This document shows positions 27,801 to 35,412 of a DNA stretch of 42,154 nucleotides, in pieces. The stretch comes from Sphingobacterium sp. (lineage in GTDB: Bacteria > Bacteroidota > Bacteroidia > Sphingobacteriales > Sphingobacteriaceae), in contig JAQZAZ010000034.1 in NCBI GenBank assembly GCA_029239355.1, positions 1-42,154 of the forward strand. Direction: 5' to 3'. Both the position numbers and the translations under genes were made by a program. Under the pieces are notes generated by a model. The model made no database searches. It was given only the letters and a program-made list of their open reading frames with translations, and was not told the DNA's origin. The stretch's first letter is position 1; each line of letters begins with the position of its first letter.

Positions 27801-27872
27801 CGCGGTGAAATCTATGGTCTGACGTTCTTGGTAAGAGTATATGCCTTCTATAATTAACTTTAAAGGGATCAT
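24834..27872 (-). CDS. sbcC: Exonuclease subunit SbcC (Rad50-like SMC ATPase)
   Basis: Large ATPase subunit of the SbcCD nuclease, which binds and opens DNA ends and hairpins so that SbcD can cut them. 1012 aa. N terminus: Walker A GAVGSGKSS (35-43) and the Q-loop stretch IIPQGQFKEF. A long Gln/Glu/Leu-rich coiled coil is broken in the middle by the zinc hook Cys501-Pro-Leu-Cys504, where two molecules join. C terminus: signature LSGGQAFQVSLSLALALAES, Walker B FFFIDEGFGTQD and a His-switch segment IVGIISHVEEL. sbcD ends 4 nt upstream, so the pair is one operon read sbcD then sbcC. Confidence 0.96.
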   Translation of the reverse strand: MIPLKLIIEGIYSYQERQTIDFTALTDVGLFGIFGAVGSGKSSILEAITYALYGETERLNARDRRAYNMMNLKSNRSYIELDFINFDNRTFKITREFKRNSKNFEDVKSPTVVLYENINEQWIPLESSNTQSIIGLNYENFKRTIIIPQGQFKEFIELGAKERTDMMKEIFQLHRFDLQDKVATLYKKNQSELDQLNGQLISYEEVNSDHILAIRDKLRGERESFILAQESNKLLQEKFQHLKNIKEDFLQLHKMKSQFQQLTDQQAEKEHLRQRMIRFEEAYANFYHILQSQEKLKQENRYEHSRLQREEAKSNDIQQHTQQLSLQLKQVKPQYERLSERRISELDLELILQLITFSSEIKGLKESAEKGRNFVKEAKEQQIQSKTSIQETETLLFRLKQSKPSANELMELGQWYTRQQAILQQEAELHQQLIELKTTIADLNDNLRRRGFDPVEFESRYNSELITLEARLSTLNEEKAHLLLQQKLTHFAENLSAGSPCPLCGALEHPAIAEGIDITQELTDNRDAIAEITGAIKSRTDQKFEIEKLLLRLQSLEAQQNDLTEKSRAHELLKSNHLLQFIWKNYSSADESVYTQKKQELTNIEAQIVATEQILTNQQLILADLEKKLDRANNRLNELEVNEARKQTQINQNIGHLKHLKWLDYQSLEHATVENQYNRLKAENLHIEKHYTELTEQLNGLISQLAAQNSLVQSIHDRISKIDAEIVQAEAAIEQLLKVSPFNTIDQVQETLAENLPVQQIRAELEQFQIKFETLKAQIAQLDKKLVDKVYDEAFFLQQETALEQNSHQLKILTENVAKYEQELNQLETAFEKKEILLHEQARLVLRNDDLKQLFNLFKGAGFVQYVSSIYLRQLCDHANIRFHRMTRNQLSLHINENNEFEIIDYLNEGKSRSVKTLSGGQAFQVSLSLALALAESVQSNTKASKNFFFIDEGFGTQDIASVNIVFETLLDLQKENRIVGIISHVEELKERIPLSLSIEKDEERGSQIFIN

Positions 27873-27876
27873 GGGC

Positions 27877-29082
27877 TTAAGAATTTAGTATTTCGCGAAA
27901 GAGGTTAAGAATATCTTCATTGGGCGCTTGATTGGCATTTTTGGATTTAAAATAATCCCCAAATAGTGTGGCGATATCTTGGGTCAGATTAATTTCTTTT
28001 GTGTCCAGCGTATTTTGTTGATTATGTTGAACAACAGGGATTAAATAGACGATTCCTGAATGCGTCTGATAAATCAGTTTACGGTCTTCAGCTTTCAGGA
28101 ATGTTTGCGATTTTAGAGTTAACTCCACGAATGTTTCGGGGTTTTCGGCCAGCCAAGTGATACATTCGCCAATATCCGCAAACGATTTTCGGACCAGCGC
28201 TTTTCCTTGGCGGAGTGCAATTTGTTCGTATGTGACGTCTTTGCCCGGTACAGCATTGACAATGTTCACATACTTTGTCTGTCCTGCTTCGGCAAAACTA
28301 TAGCAAAGTGGCGATGAAGCGTACACAACAGGCTTCTGCGCCGAGCCGATATTTTTGAATCCATGGATATGGCCCAATGCCGTATATTGAATCTGATCAG
28401 GGATAGATTCGGAATAAATCAGGTCGGCATTTCCAATTTTAATGGGTTTTTCTCCATCAGGTTCTTCGATCAGTGGAGTGCCAATTTTATTCATATAGAG
28501 GTGTGCTGTCAAGATATTGACACCCTTGTCGTCACAATAGGCTTCAGCCAGCTTCAGCCAATTTTCTGCGAGCGCTCTATTTAATTGAACTTCTTTTTCT
28601 TCTCCGAGATATTGTTTGAGCCGGATCTCGTTGGCATACGCGGTATGTAGTATTCGGATAGGATAGTCATAACCGTCAATACGAAGCTCGATAAAACCTT
28701 TGTCTGAATGTAGGACGGCGAAACCTTCGGCTGTAAACGGCGTGACAAGGGTATTGGGATGACCGATAAGAATAATGCCAGAGGCCCGCGCTAGCGGATC
28801 CGGCGCATCGATCAAATATGGTGAATCGTGGTTCCCAGCAATAGCGACTACAGGGCGCATACCATTTTTTGCCAGTCGTTTGATGGTTTTGTAAAAGAGC
28901 TCGATGGCTTCTACACCGGGATTGAAGCTGTCGAAAAGGTCGCCTGCAATAAGCACCAGATCCACCTCTTGTTGGTCCGCTATTTGGATAATCTCCTCCA
29001 TGACCAGGTGTTGTTCATCCATTCGGGAAAAGCTGTCCAATCGCTTTCCTAAATGCCAATCTGCAGTATGTAGTATTTTCAT
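27877..29082 (-). CDS. sbcD: Exonuclease subunit SbcD (Mre11-like)
   Basis: Manganese-dependent calcineurin-fold nuclease subunit of SbcCD, which cleaves hairpins formed by palindromic DNA and trims protein-blocked ends. 401 aa. The five phosphodiesterase motifs are visible: HTADWHLG (5-12), LIAGDLFDSFNPG, AIAGNHDSPYL, LTAHLY and ALGHIHG. The C-terminal part is the usual SbcD capping and SbcC-binding region. The start follows a promoter whose -33 element lies inside the 50-bp palindrome described separately. sbcC starts 4 nt after its stop. Confidence 0.95.
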   Translation of the reverse strand: MKILHTADWHLGKRLDSFSRMDEQHLVMEEIIQIADQQEVDLVLIAGDLFDSFNPGVEAIELFYKTIKRLAKNGMRPVVAIAGNHDSPYLIDAPDPLARASGIILIGHPNTLVTPFTAEGFAVLHSDKGFIELRIDGYDYPIRILHTAYANEIRLKQYLGEEKEVQLNRALAENWLKLAEAYCDDKGVNILTAHLYMNKIGTPLIEEPDGEKPIKIGNADLIYSESIPDQIQYTALGHIHGFKNIGSAQKPVVYASSPLCYSFAEAGQTKYVNIVNAVPGKDVTYEQIALRQGKALVRKSFADIGECITWLAENPETFVELTLKSQTFLKAEDRKLIYQTHSGIVYLIPVVQHNQQNTLDTKEINLTQDIATLFGDYFKSKNANQAPNEDILNLFREILNS

Positions 29083-29111
29083 GATGAGCCCTTAATTTGT
29101 ACCAGATAATA

Positions 29112-29142
29112 CAAACTAAGATAAATTTAGACGGATATGCAA
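29112..29142 (-). promoter_or_regulatory. Candidate promoter of sbcDC
   Basis: On the minus strand TTG (29142-29140) is followed after 20 nt by TTAGTTTG (29119-29112), one mismatch from TAnnTTTG, about 30 nt before the sbcD start. The -33 box would lie near the centre of the large palindrome. Confidence 0.45.
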
Positions 29143-29170
29143 TTATAATTGCATATCCGTCTAAATTTAT
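29121..29170. repeat. Perfect 50-bp palindrome upstream of sbcD
   Basis: Two 25-base arms are exact reverse complements with no spacer; the centre lies between 29145 and 29146 (AATTA|TAATT). The arm begins ATAAATTTAGACGG. The site lies between divergent sbcD and the esterase gene, 38 bp from the sbcD start, so it is not positioned as a terminator. It overlaps the candidate sbcD -33 box. It could be an operator, a hairpin in an mRNA leader, or a cruciform-forming site. Confidence 0.95.
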
Positions 29171-29305
29171 GTTGGCGTAGGTTTAAGCGGTATCGCTGGA
29201 TGATGCTGAAATGTTAAAAGTTGTTAAATGCAGTCGGTAAAAATCATTTAATTGTATTTTTAGTCTTCCAAAATTAAGCTAAGAAATCGTTGATAAATTA
29301 AATTT

Positions 29306-30004
29306 ATGCATAAAATTTACCTGTGTTTATGTGTTTTCTTTCTGTATTTTACGAAGTTAAATGCACAAGAAATACAAGCAATCAAAGGGGAAACAGCTTA
29401 TCCTTTTTTATTGAAAGATGCCGACCGGGATACCGCGGAATCTGAAAAGCAGCCTGTTTTTGTGTTTTTGCATGGCCGGAGCTTATCGGGTACAAATTTA
29501 GATCGTGTCAAACGCTATGGGGTGTTATATGCCATCAATAAGGGGCAGGAGGTGCCTGGAATTATTGTTGCTCCCCAATCCCGTGGCGGCTGGGATCCGG
29601 ATAAAGTGATCGAAATTGTAGATTATGTTATCGCGCATTATCATGCTGATCCTGATCGTATTTATGTGTGTGGAATGAGTATGGGGGGGTACGGTACAAT
29701 GGATGTTGCCGGAAAATATCCGGACCGTATTGCAGCTGCCGTGGCGATTTGCGGGGGCGGATCGAGCCAATATGCTTCCAACTTGAGCCAGGTACCTATC
29801 TGGTTGCATCACGGAACGGCTGATCGTGCTGTACCAATTTCAGAGTCCCGAAAAATTATGAATGCCATAAAAAAGGCCGATCCCACTGCTGATGTGAGCT
29901 TAAATGTAATCAAAGGTGGAACGCACGGTAGCGTCGAACGTTTATTTCACGATGATGCGATTTATGACTGGATGTTAAAATTTAAGAAAAAGCATAAATC
30001 CTAA
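29306..30004 (+). CDS. Exported alpha/beta-hydrolase (esterase, PHB-depolymerase-like)
   Basis: 232 aa with a signal peptide (about 1-20, ending TKLNAQ). The alpha/beta-hydrolase landmarks are complete: the oxyanion strand PVFVFLHGRSL (50-60), nucleophile Ser125 in CGMSMGGYG, acid Asp173 in HGTADRAVP and His207 in GGTHGS. The small size, the glycine-rich nucleophile elbow and the CGGG following it resemble single-domain extracellular esterases of the PHB-depolymerase/feruloyl-esterase group. It probably releases an acyl group from a polysaccharide or similar polymer; the substrate is unknown. It diverges from sbcD across the palindrome region and ends in a bidirectional terminator. Confidence 0.88.
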   Translation: MHKIYLCLCVFFLYFTKLNAQEIQAIKGETAYPFLLKDADRDTAESEKQPVFVFLHGRSLSGTNLDRVKRYGVLYAINKGQEVPGIIVAPQSRGGWDPDKVIEIVDYVIAHYHADPDRIYVCGMSMGGYGTMDVAGKYPDRIAAAVAICGGGSSQYASNLSQVPIWLHHGTADRAVPISESRKIMNAIKKADPTADVSLNVIKGGTHGSVERLFHDDAIYDWMLKFKKKHKS

Positions 30005-30063
30005 GGTTTATAAATGGACGTCAGGTTTGCGCTGTTTGGGTCATTTAAAATACTGTACAAAAG

Positions 30064-30095
30064 AAAAAAGGCTGATGTTCATCAGCCTTTTGTTA
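30064..30095. terminator. Bidirectional terminator between convergent genes
   Basis: A 12-bp perfect stem (AAAAGGCTGATG / CATCAGCCTTTT) with a two-base centre is A-rich on one flank and T-rich on the other, so it can stop both the esterase and the L,D-transpeptidase transcripts. Confidence 0.88.
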
Positions 30096-30097
30096 TT

Positions 30098-30859
30098 TTA
30101 ACCCTCATCTGTGTTTTCAAGCCGTTGTTGACGGTTGAATTGCGCCATTAATACATTTGGTTGATGGATCAAATGCGTTTTTGCAAGATATTCCTGATTG
30201 TCTGCATAGATAAATAATAGTGTGCCATCCTTAATGGTATTGATTATTGGTGCAGCATATTCCCGGGGTACTGCCGGGCAGCCATAGCTTTTGCCTAATC
30301 TTCCCAAGCTTGAAATTGTTCCAGTACTGCAGTAATCTGCGCCGTGCATGACCACGTACCGTGCTTTGGCATTATCATTTATTCCTTCCTCCAGACCATT
30401 CAGCACCAGCGAGTAGCCATTTTCTCCATTATAGGTATTTTCGGTGACAAAAAAACCCAAAGAGCTTTTTAAGGATTCTTGCTGATTTGAAAAATTTGTG
30501 GCATAGTTTTCGCCACTATTTTTACCGTGAGATACCAAGGTATTAAAAAGTACCTTTTTGTTGACCAGATCAAGCACAACAAGTCTTTTTTCCGTGGATG
30601 CCAGGGAAAAGTCAATGACTGTCATAATATCTCTGTTGTGCATGGATAGCTCTTTTCTGCCTTCCATTGCTTGTCGGAATGCCTCGTATTTTAATACAGG
30701 GCTTAAATTCATTTCATCATATAAAGAATCAACTTCTGTACGTTGACGTTCTACATTTATATGATGGATATTGGTCTGTTGATTTGTTGTTTTTAAATCT
30801 TCTTTCGTTGACAAAGCTGTATTTAATGCCATTAAAAGAAACATAAACGTATTTCCCAT
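30098..30859 (-). CDS. Murein L,D-transpeptidase catalytic-domain family protein (YkuD_2-like)
   Basis: 253 aa. The catalytic signature is MHGADYCSTGTISSLGRLGKS followed by YGCPAVP, whose Cys sits where L,D-transpeptidases have their nucleophile; the earlier LVNKKVLFNTLVSHGKNSG and SSLGFFVTENTYNG strands fit the YkuD_2 (PF13645) fold. The N terminus (FMFLLMALNTALS) is a short hydrophobic export segment. It would act in the periplasm on peptidoglycan stem peptides or as a murein peptidase-like enzyme. GGGAGG is only 3 nt from the ATG, an unusually short spacing. It lies 83 bp behind a second L,D-transpeptidase gene on the same strand, with a possible own promoter between. Confidence 0.87.
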   Translation of the reverse strand: MGNTFMFLLMALNTALSTKEDLKTTNQQTNIHHINVERQRTEVDSLYDEMNLSPVLKYEAFRQAMEGRKELSMHNRDIMTVIDFSLASTEKRLVVLDLVNKKVLFNTLVSHGKNSGENYATNFSNQQESLKSSLGFFVTENTYNGENGYSLVLNGLEEGINDNAKARYVVMHGADYCSTGTISSLGRLGKSYGCPAVPREYAAPIINTIKDGTLLFIYADNQEYLAKTHLIHQPNVLMAQFNRQQRLENTDEG

Positions 30860-30888
30860 TCTCCTCCCTTTTTCTGTGTAGATGTTTA

Positions 30889-30896
30889 CAAAAATA
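30889..30896 (-). promoter_or_regulatory. Possible -7 box (TATTTTTG) between the two L,D-transpeptidase genes
   Basis: On the minus strand the bases match TAnnTTTG, 29 nt before the downstream gene's start. A -33 TTG at the right distance was not found. Confidence 0.35.
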
Positions 30897-30942
30897 ATTA
30901 TTAAAGTTAATACATATTTGATTTACAGAATGTTAAATATTG

Positions 30943-31962
30943 TTAATCAATAACAATTACGAGCGAGGAAAGGTCTTTTGACCTTTTGTAGACAAATTGA
31001 GCATGGGATGACGCATTTCTGACACACATATGAGACTTAGGCGTCGTACCCAAACTTTCGCTATATTCGATAATATTACCGCGTGGATTATTGACCGGGA
31101 CGCCATGAATATAAGCTCCCGCCGTGAATCTGGTCGCATAGGGAGCAAAGCCTGCATAGGTGCGCGTACCGTCTTCATAATAAAACATTTTTGATTTGTG
31201 CTCCTGTACTACAAAAAGCCCTGTTGGCGTTTCCTGAGCATGTGGCGGTTTGTGCCTGCCACTGGTGATAGGATTCATACTACGTACAAGCCATTCTCTG
31301 TCCACTTTTTCCAATGTGCAGATATTCTGATTTTTGACGTCAACAACGTTAATAATATTAAATTGCACACTATCGCTTATCAGACGTAGATACCGTTTAG
31401 GAATCGTATATTTTCCGTCAAATGATACGCCTGCAATCGGTATTCTAGCTAGGGTATCTGCACCTTGTATGCGAACTAGCCATCCGTCACGTCCGTAACG
31501 GACAGGTTTGTCCGTGGTCGGATCGTATAATGGGGCGGCTTGATAGCGAGCCACATTGAAGCTGTCAGCAACGCGTTTGTATGCATCTCGTTTGAAATCT
31601 TTAATCGTGGGAGCTTCTCCTTGTTCATTCTGATAATTCTGAAGAACGGCATAGCGTGAGGGCGTCTGCTGAAAATTCTCCACAAAAGCCAGCTGCTCCT
31701 TTATTTTATCCCATTGAAAACCACGCGTGGTGTCCTTATAAGGATAAGTGTCTTCTAGTGTATATTTTTTGTATAGCAGGTCTTTTTTGATAACGATATT
31801 ATCTGCTGTCACTGGCTTTGGCTTTTCTTCCTGCTTTTTAGTGTGAGCGGCTTTCTGATGCTTAGGCGGCCGCTCTTCTTGTACTGTACTTTTCTTTTCC
31901 TGCTGGCAACCCAACGCTAGAACTAATAGGCTAAATACGAGGCGTGTTAATCCTTTATTCAT
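30943..31962 (-). CDS. L,D-transpeptidase (YkuD domain) lipoprotein
   Basis: 339 aa. A lipobox (LALGC, Cys19) follows a hydrophobic N terminus; next comes a Lys/Glu/Pro-rich tether of about 35 residues. The C-terminal third carries the YkuD active site: HGVPVNN with its His, then TPKSHMCVRNASSHAQFVY, where the Cys of SHMCVRN is the predicted nucleophile. The strand THKxx-like repeat TPTGLFVVQEHKS (target-strand loop) is also typical. It would form 3-3 cross-links or attach proteins to peptidoglycan while tethered to a membrane. A second gene with a related fold lies 83 bp downstream. Confidence 0.87.
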   Translation of the reverse strand: MNKGLTRLVFSLLVLALGCQQEKKSTVQEERPPKHQKAAHTKKQEEKPKPVTADNIVIKKDLLYKKYTLEDTYPYKDTTRGFQWDKIKEQLAFVENFQQTPSRYAVLQNYQNEQGEAPTIKDFKRDAYKRVADSFNVARYQAAPLYDPTTDKPVRYGRDGWLVRIQGADTLARIPIAGVSFDGKYTIPKRYLRLISDSVQFNIINVVDVKNQNICTLEKVDREWLVRSMNPITSGRHKPPHAQETPTGLFVVQEHKSKMFYYEDGTRTYAGFAPYATRFTAGAYIHGVPVNNPRGNIIEYSESLGTTPKSHMCVRNASSHAQFVYKRSKDLSSLVIVID

Positions 31963-32039
31963 ATAGGGATTATATAAATTGTTGTTTTATTCTTTAAATA
32001 TAAGAATAAAACACATTTTTTAAATGATTGATAAAAAGT

Positions 32040-32047
32040 TAGTTTTG
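32040..32047 (+). promoter_or_regulatory. Possible -7 box of the Nudix gene (TAGTTTTG)
   Basis: A full match to TAnnTTTG, 17 nt upstream of the ATG. No TTG is seen at the expected -33 spacing. Confidence 0.4.
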
Positions 32048-32064
32048 TAAAATTAAGTAATAGT

Positions 32065-32472
32065 ATGTATAAGATTGTGATTTGTTCAGCAATGATGATT
32101 GGTCCTGACGGAGACTTATTGATGGTTAGAAAGAAGGGGTCAAAATATTTTCAATTGCCCGGAGGGAAGATTGCTACCGGAGAAAGTGATGTAGAGGCTT
32201 TGATTCGGGAGCTCGGTGAAGAGTTACAATTTGATGCAAGTGGTATGGTTTTGCAGTTTATGGGGCTGCACAGCACAAAGGCTGTAAATGAAGTTGATAC
32301 ATTGGTTGAAGGACATATTTATTTGATAAAACTTGAGGCAAAGTTTTCTTTTGTACCTCAGGCAGAATTGGAAGAACTACAATGGATCAAAAAAGATAAT
32401 TGGCAAAATTATCAGTTGGCTCATCTTGCTGAAGAATTCGTCGTACCAAAGTGGCTGTCCGGAGACTTTTGA
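32065..32472 (+). CDS. Nudix hydrolase
   Basis: 135-aa cytoplasmic pyrophosphohydrolase. The Nudix box reads G-KIATG-E-SDVEALI-RELGEELQF (about 36-58) and fits GX5EX7REUXEEXGU except that the last Gly is Gln; the catalytic Glu residues are present. The short length, the KKGSKYFQLPGGK lead-in and the DTLVEGHIYLIKLEAK strand fit small housecleaning members of the MutT group. The substrate cannot be told from sequence. It diverges from the L,D-transpeptidase lipoprotein gene and is followed 78 bp later by the DUF937-OmpA gene. Confidence 0.9.
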   Translation: MYKIVICSAMMIGPDGDLLMVRKKGSKYFQLPGGKIATGESDVEALIRELGEELQFDASGMVLQFMGLHSTKAVNEVDTLVEGHIYLIKLEAKFSFVPQAELEELQWIKKDNWQNYQLAHLAEEFVVPKWLSGDF

Positions 32473-32550
32473 CAGCCTTAGTTTGATTTGAACAATTTAA
32501 GCCTTTGTTTGTTAATGTTTTATCATATAAACAATAAATAAACTAAGGTT

Positions 32551-33933
32551 ATGGAAAATCAGCTTTTAAAATCAACTAAAGACTTTTTTAATGACGAGAT
32601 TCTTGCCCGGTTCGGACAAAGTTTAAACCAAGATCATGAACAGGTAAAACAGGGCTTAAACGTTGTTGTTCCTGCCCTGTTATTAGGCTTGAGTCAACAG
32701 TCAGATAGTGGTGGTGGAATAGCTGCAATTTTGGAACAAGGAAAACAGCACTTTTCAAATTTTGACCTTAATCAATTTTTAGGTGATCGGACAAATGATG
32801 GAGATGTGGAGGGCCAAGAATTAGTCTCTGAAGGTTCGGGCAATAGCAATATCTTGACTTCTATATTTGGCGGTGGGTTAGAGACTGTGATAGGTACCAT
32901 TGCGGGCTATCTAGGTTTTAGTGCAGAGTCAGTTCACAAATTGATGCGCTTCTCGCTACCAGCTATATTCTCCAGCTTGACGAATAAGGGGCAACATTGG
33001 GATGCAAGTTTAATAAGTCAAACGTTAAAAGAAAATAAGACTGCATTTGCTGCTGCTATCCCTGCTGGTCTGAGTTTAGGCGCCTTTGGAAAACTATTTG
33101 ATGGTGGTCATTTTTCGGCACCCGAAACAATCGTGCCTGAAAACCCAGTCGAAGAGATCGTAAAAAAGGTCGAACATCATCAAGATTCGCCTGTTATTAA
33201 CCCGGCCACAGAATTAGGGGCGCATAAGGAACCTTTGGCATTACCCCGAGCAGATGCTGTCAAAACAGGTGCTGCATCAACAAACTCTTCAGGTGGTGCA
33301 TGGTGGAAGATTTTAATTGCGTTGATTGTCATTGTGCTTCTTTGGTTTTTATTTGGCAAAGGCTGTAGCAGTGATAAAAAAGAGGGCTCTTCGGATACCA
33401 GTGTCAATCAAGTACAGTTAGATTCAGGAATTATAGCGGGAGGCGGCCCGTCTAGCGAAATTGGTCGTGAGCGTTTGGACGTGGCGCTGCCAAATGGTGC
33501 AAAGTTAGGCGCGTTTAAAAGCGGAATAGAAGACCAATTGGTTCAATTCTTAAAATCTGATTACAAGTCTTTAGGAGAAGATTCATTGAAAAATAAATGG
33601 TTTGATTTTGATAATCTGAATTTTGAAACCGGTACTGCAAAGGTCTTACCTGAAAGCCAGGTCCAACTTAGTAATTTGGCAGAAATACTCAAAGCTTTTC
33701 CAACGGCTAATGTGAAGATTGGAGGTTATACGGATAAAACTGGAAATGAAGAATTCAATAAAAAATTATCATTGGATCGCGCAAATGCTGTGAAGGAGTA
33801 TCTGGATAATGCAGGACTGTCTAAGCAGGTCATCGGAGCTGAAGGATATGGTTCGCAATTTGCCAAGTACGCGGCCAATGCGCCAGAAACTGATCGGATT
33901 TTAGATCGACATGTTGCCGTTAGCGTTAGGTAA
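32551..33933 (+). CDS. DUF937-OmpA fusion membrane protein
   Basis: 460 aa with an unusual order. Residues 1 to about 180 are a DUF937 (YidB-like) helical domain (LNVVVPALLLGLSQQ, LMRFSLPAIFSSLT), with no signal peptide. A Glu/Pro-rich linker follows, then one membrane helix (about 251-268, WKILIALIVIVLLWFLFG), then a C-terminal OmpA domain (about 350-460) with FETGTAKVLPES, VKIGGYTDKTGNEEFN and LSLDRANAVKEYL. The OmpA part would bind peptidoglycan in the periplasm while DUF937 stays in the cytoplasm. It could link the cell wall to a cytoplasmic partner (inference). It has its own terminator. Confidence 0.88.
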   Translation: MENQLLKSTKDFFNDEILARFGQSLNQDHEQVKQGLNVVVPALLLGLSQQSDSGGGIAAILEQGKQHFSNFDLNQFLGDRTNDGDVEGQELVSEGSGNSNILTSIFGGGLETVIGTIAGYLGFSAESVHKLMRFSLPAIFSSLTNKGQHWDASLISQTLKENKTAFAAAIPAGLSLGAFGKLFDGGHFSAPETIVPENPVEEIVKKVEHHQDSPVINPATELGAHKEPLALPRADAVKTGAASTNSSGGAWWKILIALIVIVLLWFLFGKGCSSDKKEGSSDTSVNQVQLDSGIIAGGGPSSEIGRERLDVALPNGAKLGAFKSGIEDQLVQFLKSDYKSLGEDSLKNKWFDFDNLNFETGTAKVLPESQVQLSNLAEILKAFPTANVKIGGYTDKTGNEEFNKKLSLDRANAVKEYLDNAGLSKQVIGAEGYGSQFAKYAANAPETDRILDRHVAVSVR

Positions 33934-33973
33934 TCTGCGGCGGAAATGTAAGGTTTGAAATGTTTGATAAAAT

Positions 33974-34003
33974 AAAAGCGGATCCAAAAGAATCCGCTTT
34001 TTC
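33974..34003 (+). terminator. Rho-independent terminator after the DUF937-OmpA gene
   Basis: The stem AAAAGCGGAT / ATCCGCTTTT with an eight-base loop ends in a short T run. The A-rich left arm would also allow function on the minus strand, where the BBP2 gene ends about 100 bp away. Confidence 0.85.
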
Positions 34004-34103
34004 TGTTTAATAGTTGGTATTTTATGGAATTATATCAATTTCGAGATAATTTGAACTCATTTTATGGGTATTATAGCGGAGAATAAAGTGTTGCATCGCT
34101 GAT

Positions 34104-35156
34104 CTAGAAGCTATATACACAGGCTAATAAAAACTGGCCGGCTGATTTTGTCGGAGATAGGTCATTCTTAACGAACTTTTCAGTATTGCTTTTATCAATT
34201 CTTATTTCGGGAATGAATTTGAAACCATGGTAATTGTATTCAGCGGTCAATGTGGTGGCTAACATATTGGAACTAGGAATTCCGTTGGTTTCTTCTTTGT
34301 GCGTTTGGAAGAACTCTTCACGCAATCCTATTCCGAAATGTTCTGAGAGATGAACTCTTGGATAGAGAGCTACTCCAGTGTATCCGCCTTCGGCTCTTCG
34401 TTTATAATGTGTGGCGTTTACACCAAGATAGAATTTTGGTGTGAAATCGTAATTTCCTACAAAATCCACAAGCGTGCCCGAGCTGTAGTTTTCTTTGCCC
34501 CCAACAGAAGACCCGCTTAGGAAATTTAAGTAGAAGCTGCCTTTCTCGTTAGGTCTATACGCTAGTTGTGAGCCAATATGTGAGACTCCGTTCAGATCTT
34601 GATAAACATTCCAGTCATTAAATATACCGACCATTAACGCAAATTTGTCAGAAAAACTATAAGTCGCTTTCAGACCTGCATCCTGAAAAGGGCCGGCTCC
34701 GAATAAATAAGAAGTGGAGTAATGAAAATTGTAAGTGGGAGAGATGACTTCAAATCCCACGAATGTGCCCATGAATCCGGCAGTAAGATTCAGTTTGTCG
34801 GTAAGATCATAGCCCACATATAAATTCTGAATGTGAAAGCTGTTCTTATCATCACCCGGCTGGCCGTCTCCATTAATAATAGAACGATATTGTCCACGTG
34901 GGCCAAAGGAGAGTTCTCCTACAAAAGAAGCCTTTTTTAAATGTTTCTTTACTGCGAGGTCAACCATTCCGATGGAGACTGAATTATTATCCTCCGTAAA
35001 ATAGGTGTTGATATTAGGCTTGTTTTGGAAATCATATTTCCAGTAAGTATCCACAGATCCGGATATTTCAATAGGTTTTTCTTTGTTTTCTTCTTGTGAT
35101 TTTGATTTTTGTATGAAAATTATTGAAAAAATGATGATTGTTAGGATTTTTTTCAT
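34104..35156 (-). CDS. Outer-membrane beta-barrel protein (BBP2 / OmpL-like porin)
   Basis: 350 aa with a signal peptide (about 1-20, ending KSKSQ). The body consists of alternating amphipathic strands with aromatic ends (YWKYDFQN, LYVGYDLTDKLNLTAGFMGTFVGFE, FYLNFLSG) and ends in VYSF, a terminal Phe as in many outer-membrane barrels. The pattern matches the putative beta-barrel porin-2 family (PF07642). It is divergent from amtB with a shared 256-bp upstream region, which suggests coordinated control and a role in moving ammonium or another small nitrogen compound across the outer membrane (inference). No promoter box could be assigned on this strand. Confidence 0.85.
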   Translation of the reverse strand: MKKILTIIIFSIIFIQKSKSQEENKEKPIEISGSVDTYWKYDFQNKPNINTYFTEDNNSVSIGMVDLAVKKHLKKASFVGELSFGPRGQYRSIINGDGQPGDDKNSFHIQNLYVGYDLTDKLNLTAGFMGTFVGFEVISPTYNFHYSTSYLFGAGPFQDAGLKATYSFSDKFALMVGIFNDWNVYQDLNGVSHIGSQLAYRPNEKGSFYLNFLSGSSVGGKENYSSGTLVDFVGNYDFTPKFYLGVNATHYKRRAEGGYTGVALYPRVHLSEHFGIGLREEFFQTHKEETNGIPSSNMLATTLTAEYNYHGFKFIPEIRIDKSNTEKFVKNDLSPTKSAGQFLLACVYSF

Positions 35157-35412
35157 GTTGATAAGGTTTTAAGTTTAATCTGTTTGAATTTTGGTTGATT
35201 TTTCTTTGTTTTTTTATAGGTTTTTGTGGTTTTGTTTTTGTTTTCTGTGAAATTATGTAAAAAATATCATAAAAAATAATATTTGATAGTAATTTTTCAA
35301 CAAAAAGAGTTTATATTTGTCAAAACAATAAGTAAGAAAGGGTTTTTGTTTTGTTTTTGTATTTTATTTAAAATTTATTGACGTATTAATAAACACTAAT
35401 CAGTTTAAAAAA
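35157..35412. promoter_or_regulatory. T-rich divergent control region between the BBP2 gene and amtB
   Basis: A very AT-rich region with two T/G-rich tracts on the plus strand (about 35219-35250 and 35339-35362) that share the text TTTTGTTTTTG. TATATTTG (35312-35319) fits the -7 consensus for amtB with a 93-nt leader. The rest holds no gene. Regulation by nitrogen status is likely, but no known operator was recognised. Confidence 0.5.

Noticed and set aside
29121..29170. Palindrome as a transcription terminator
   Set aside because: Both neighbouring genes point away from it and there is no T tract, so termination is not a sensible role.
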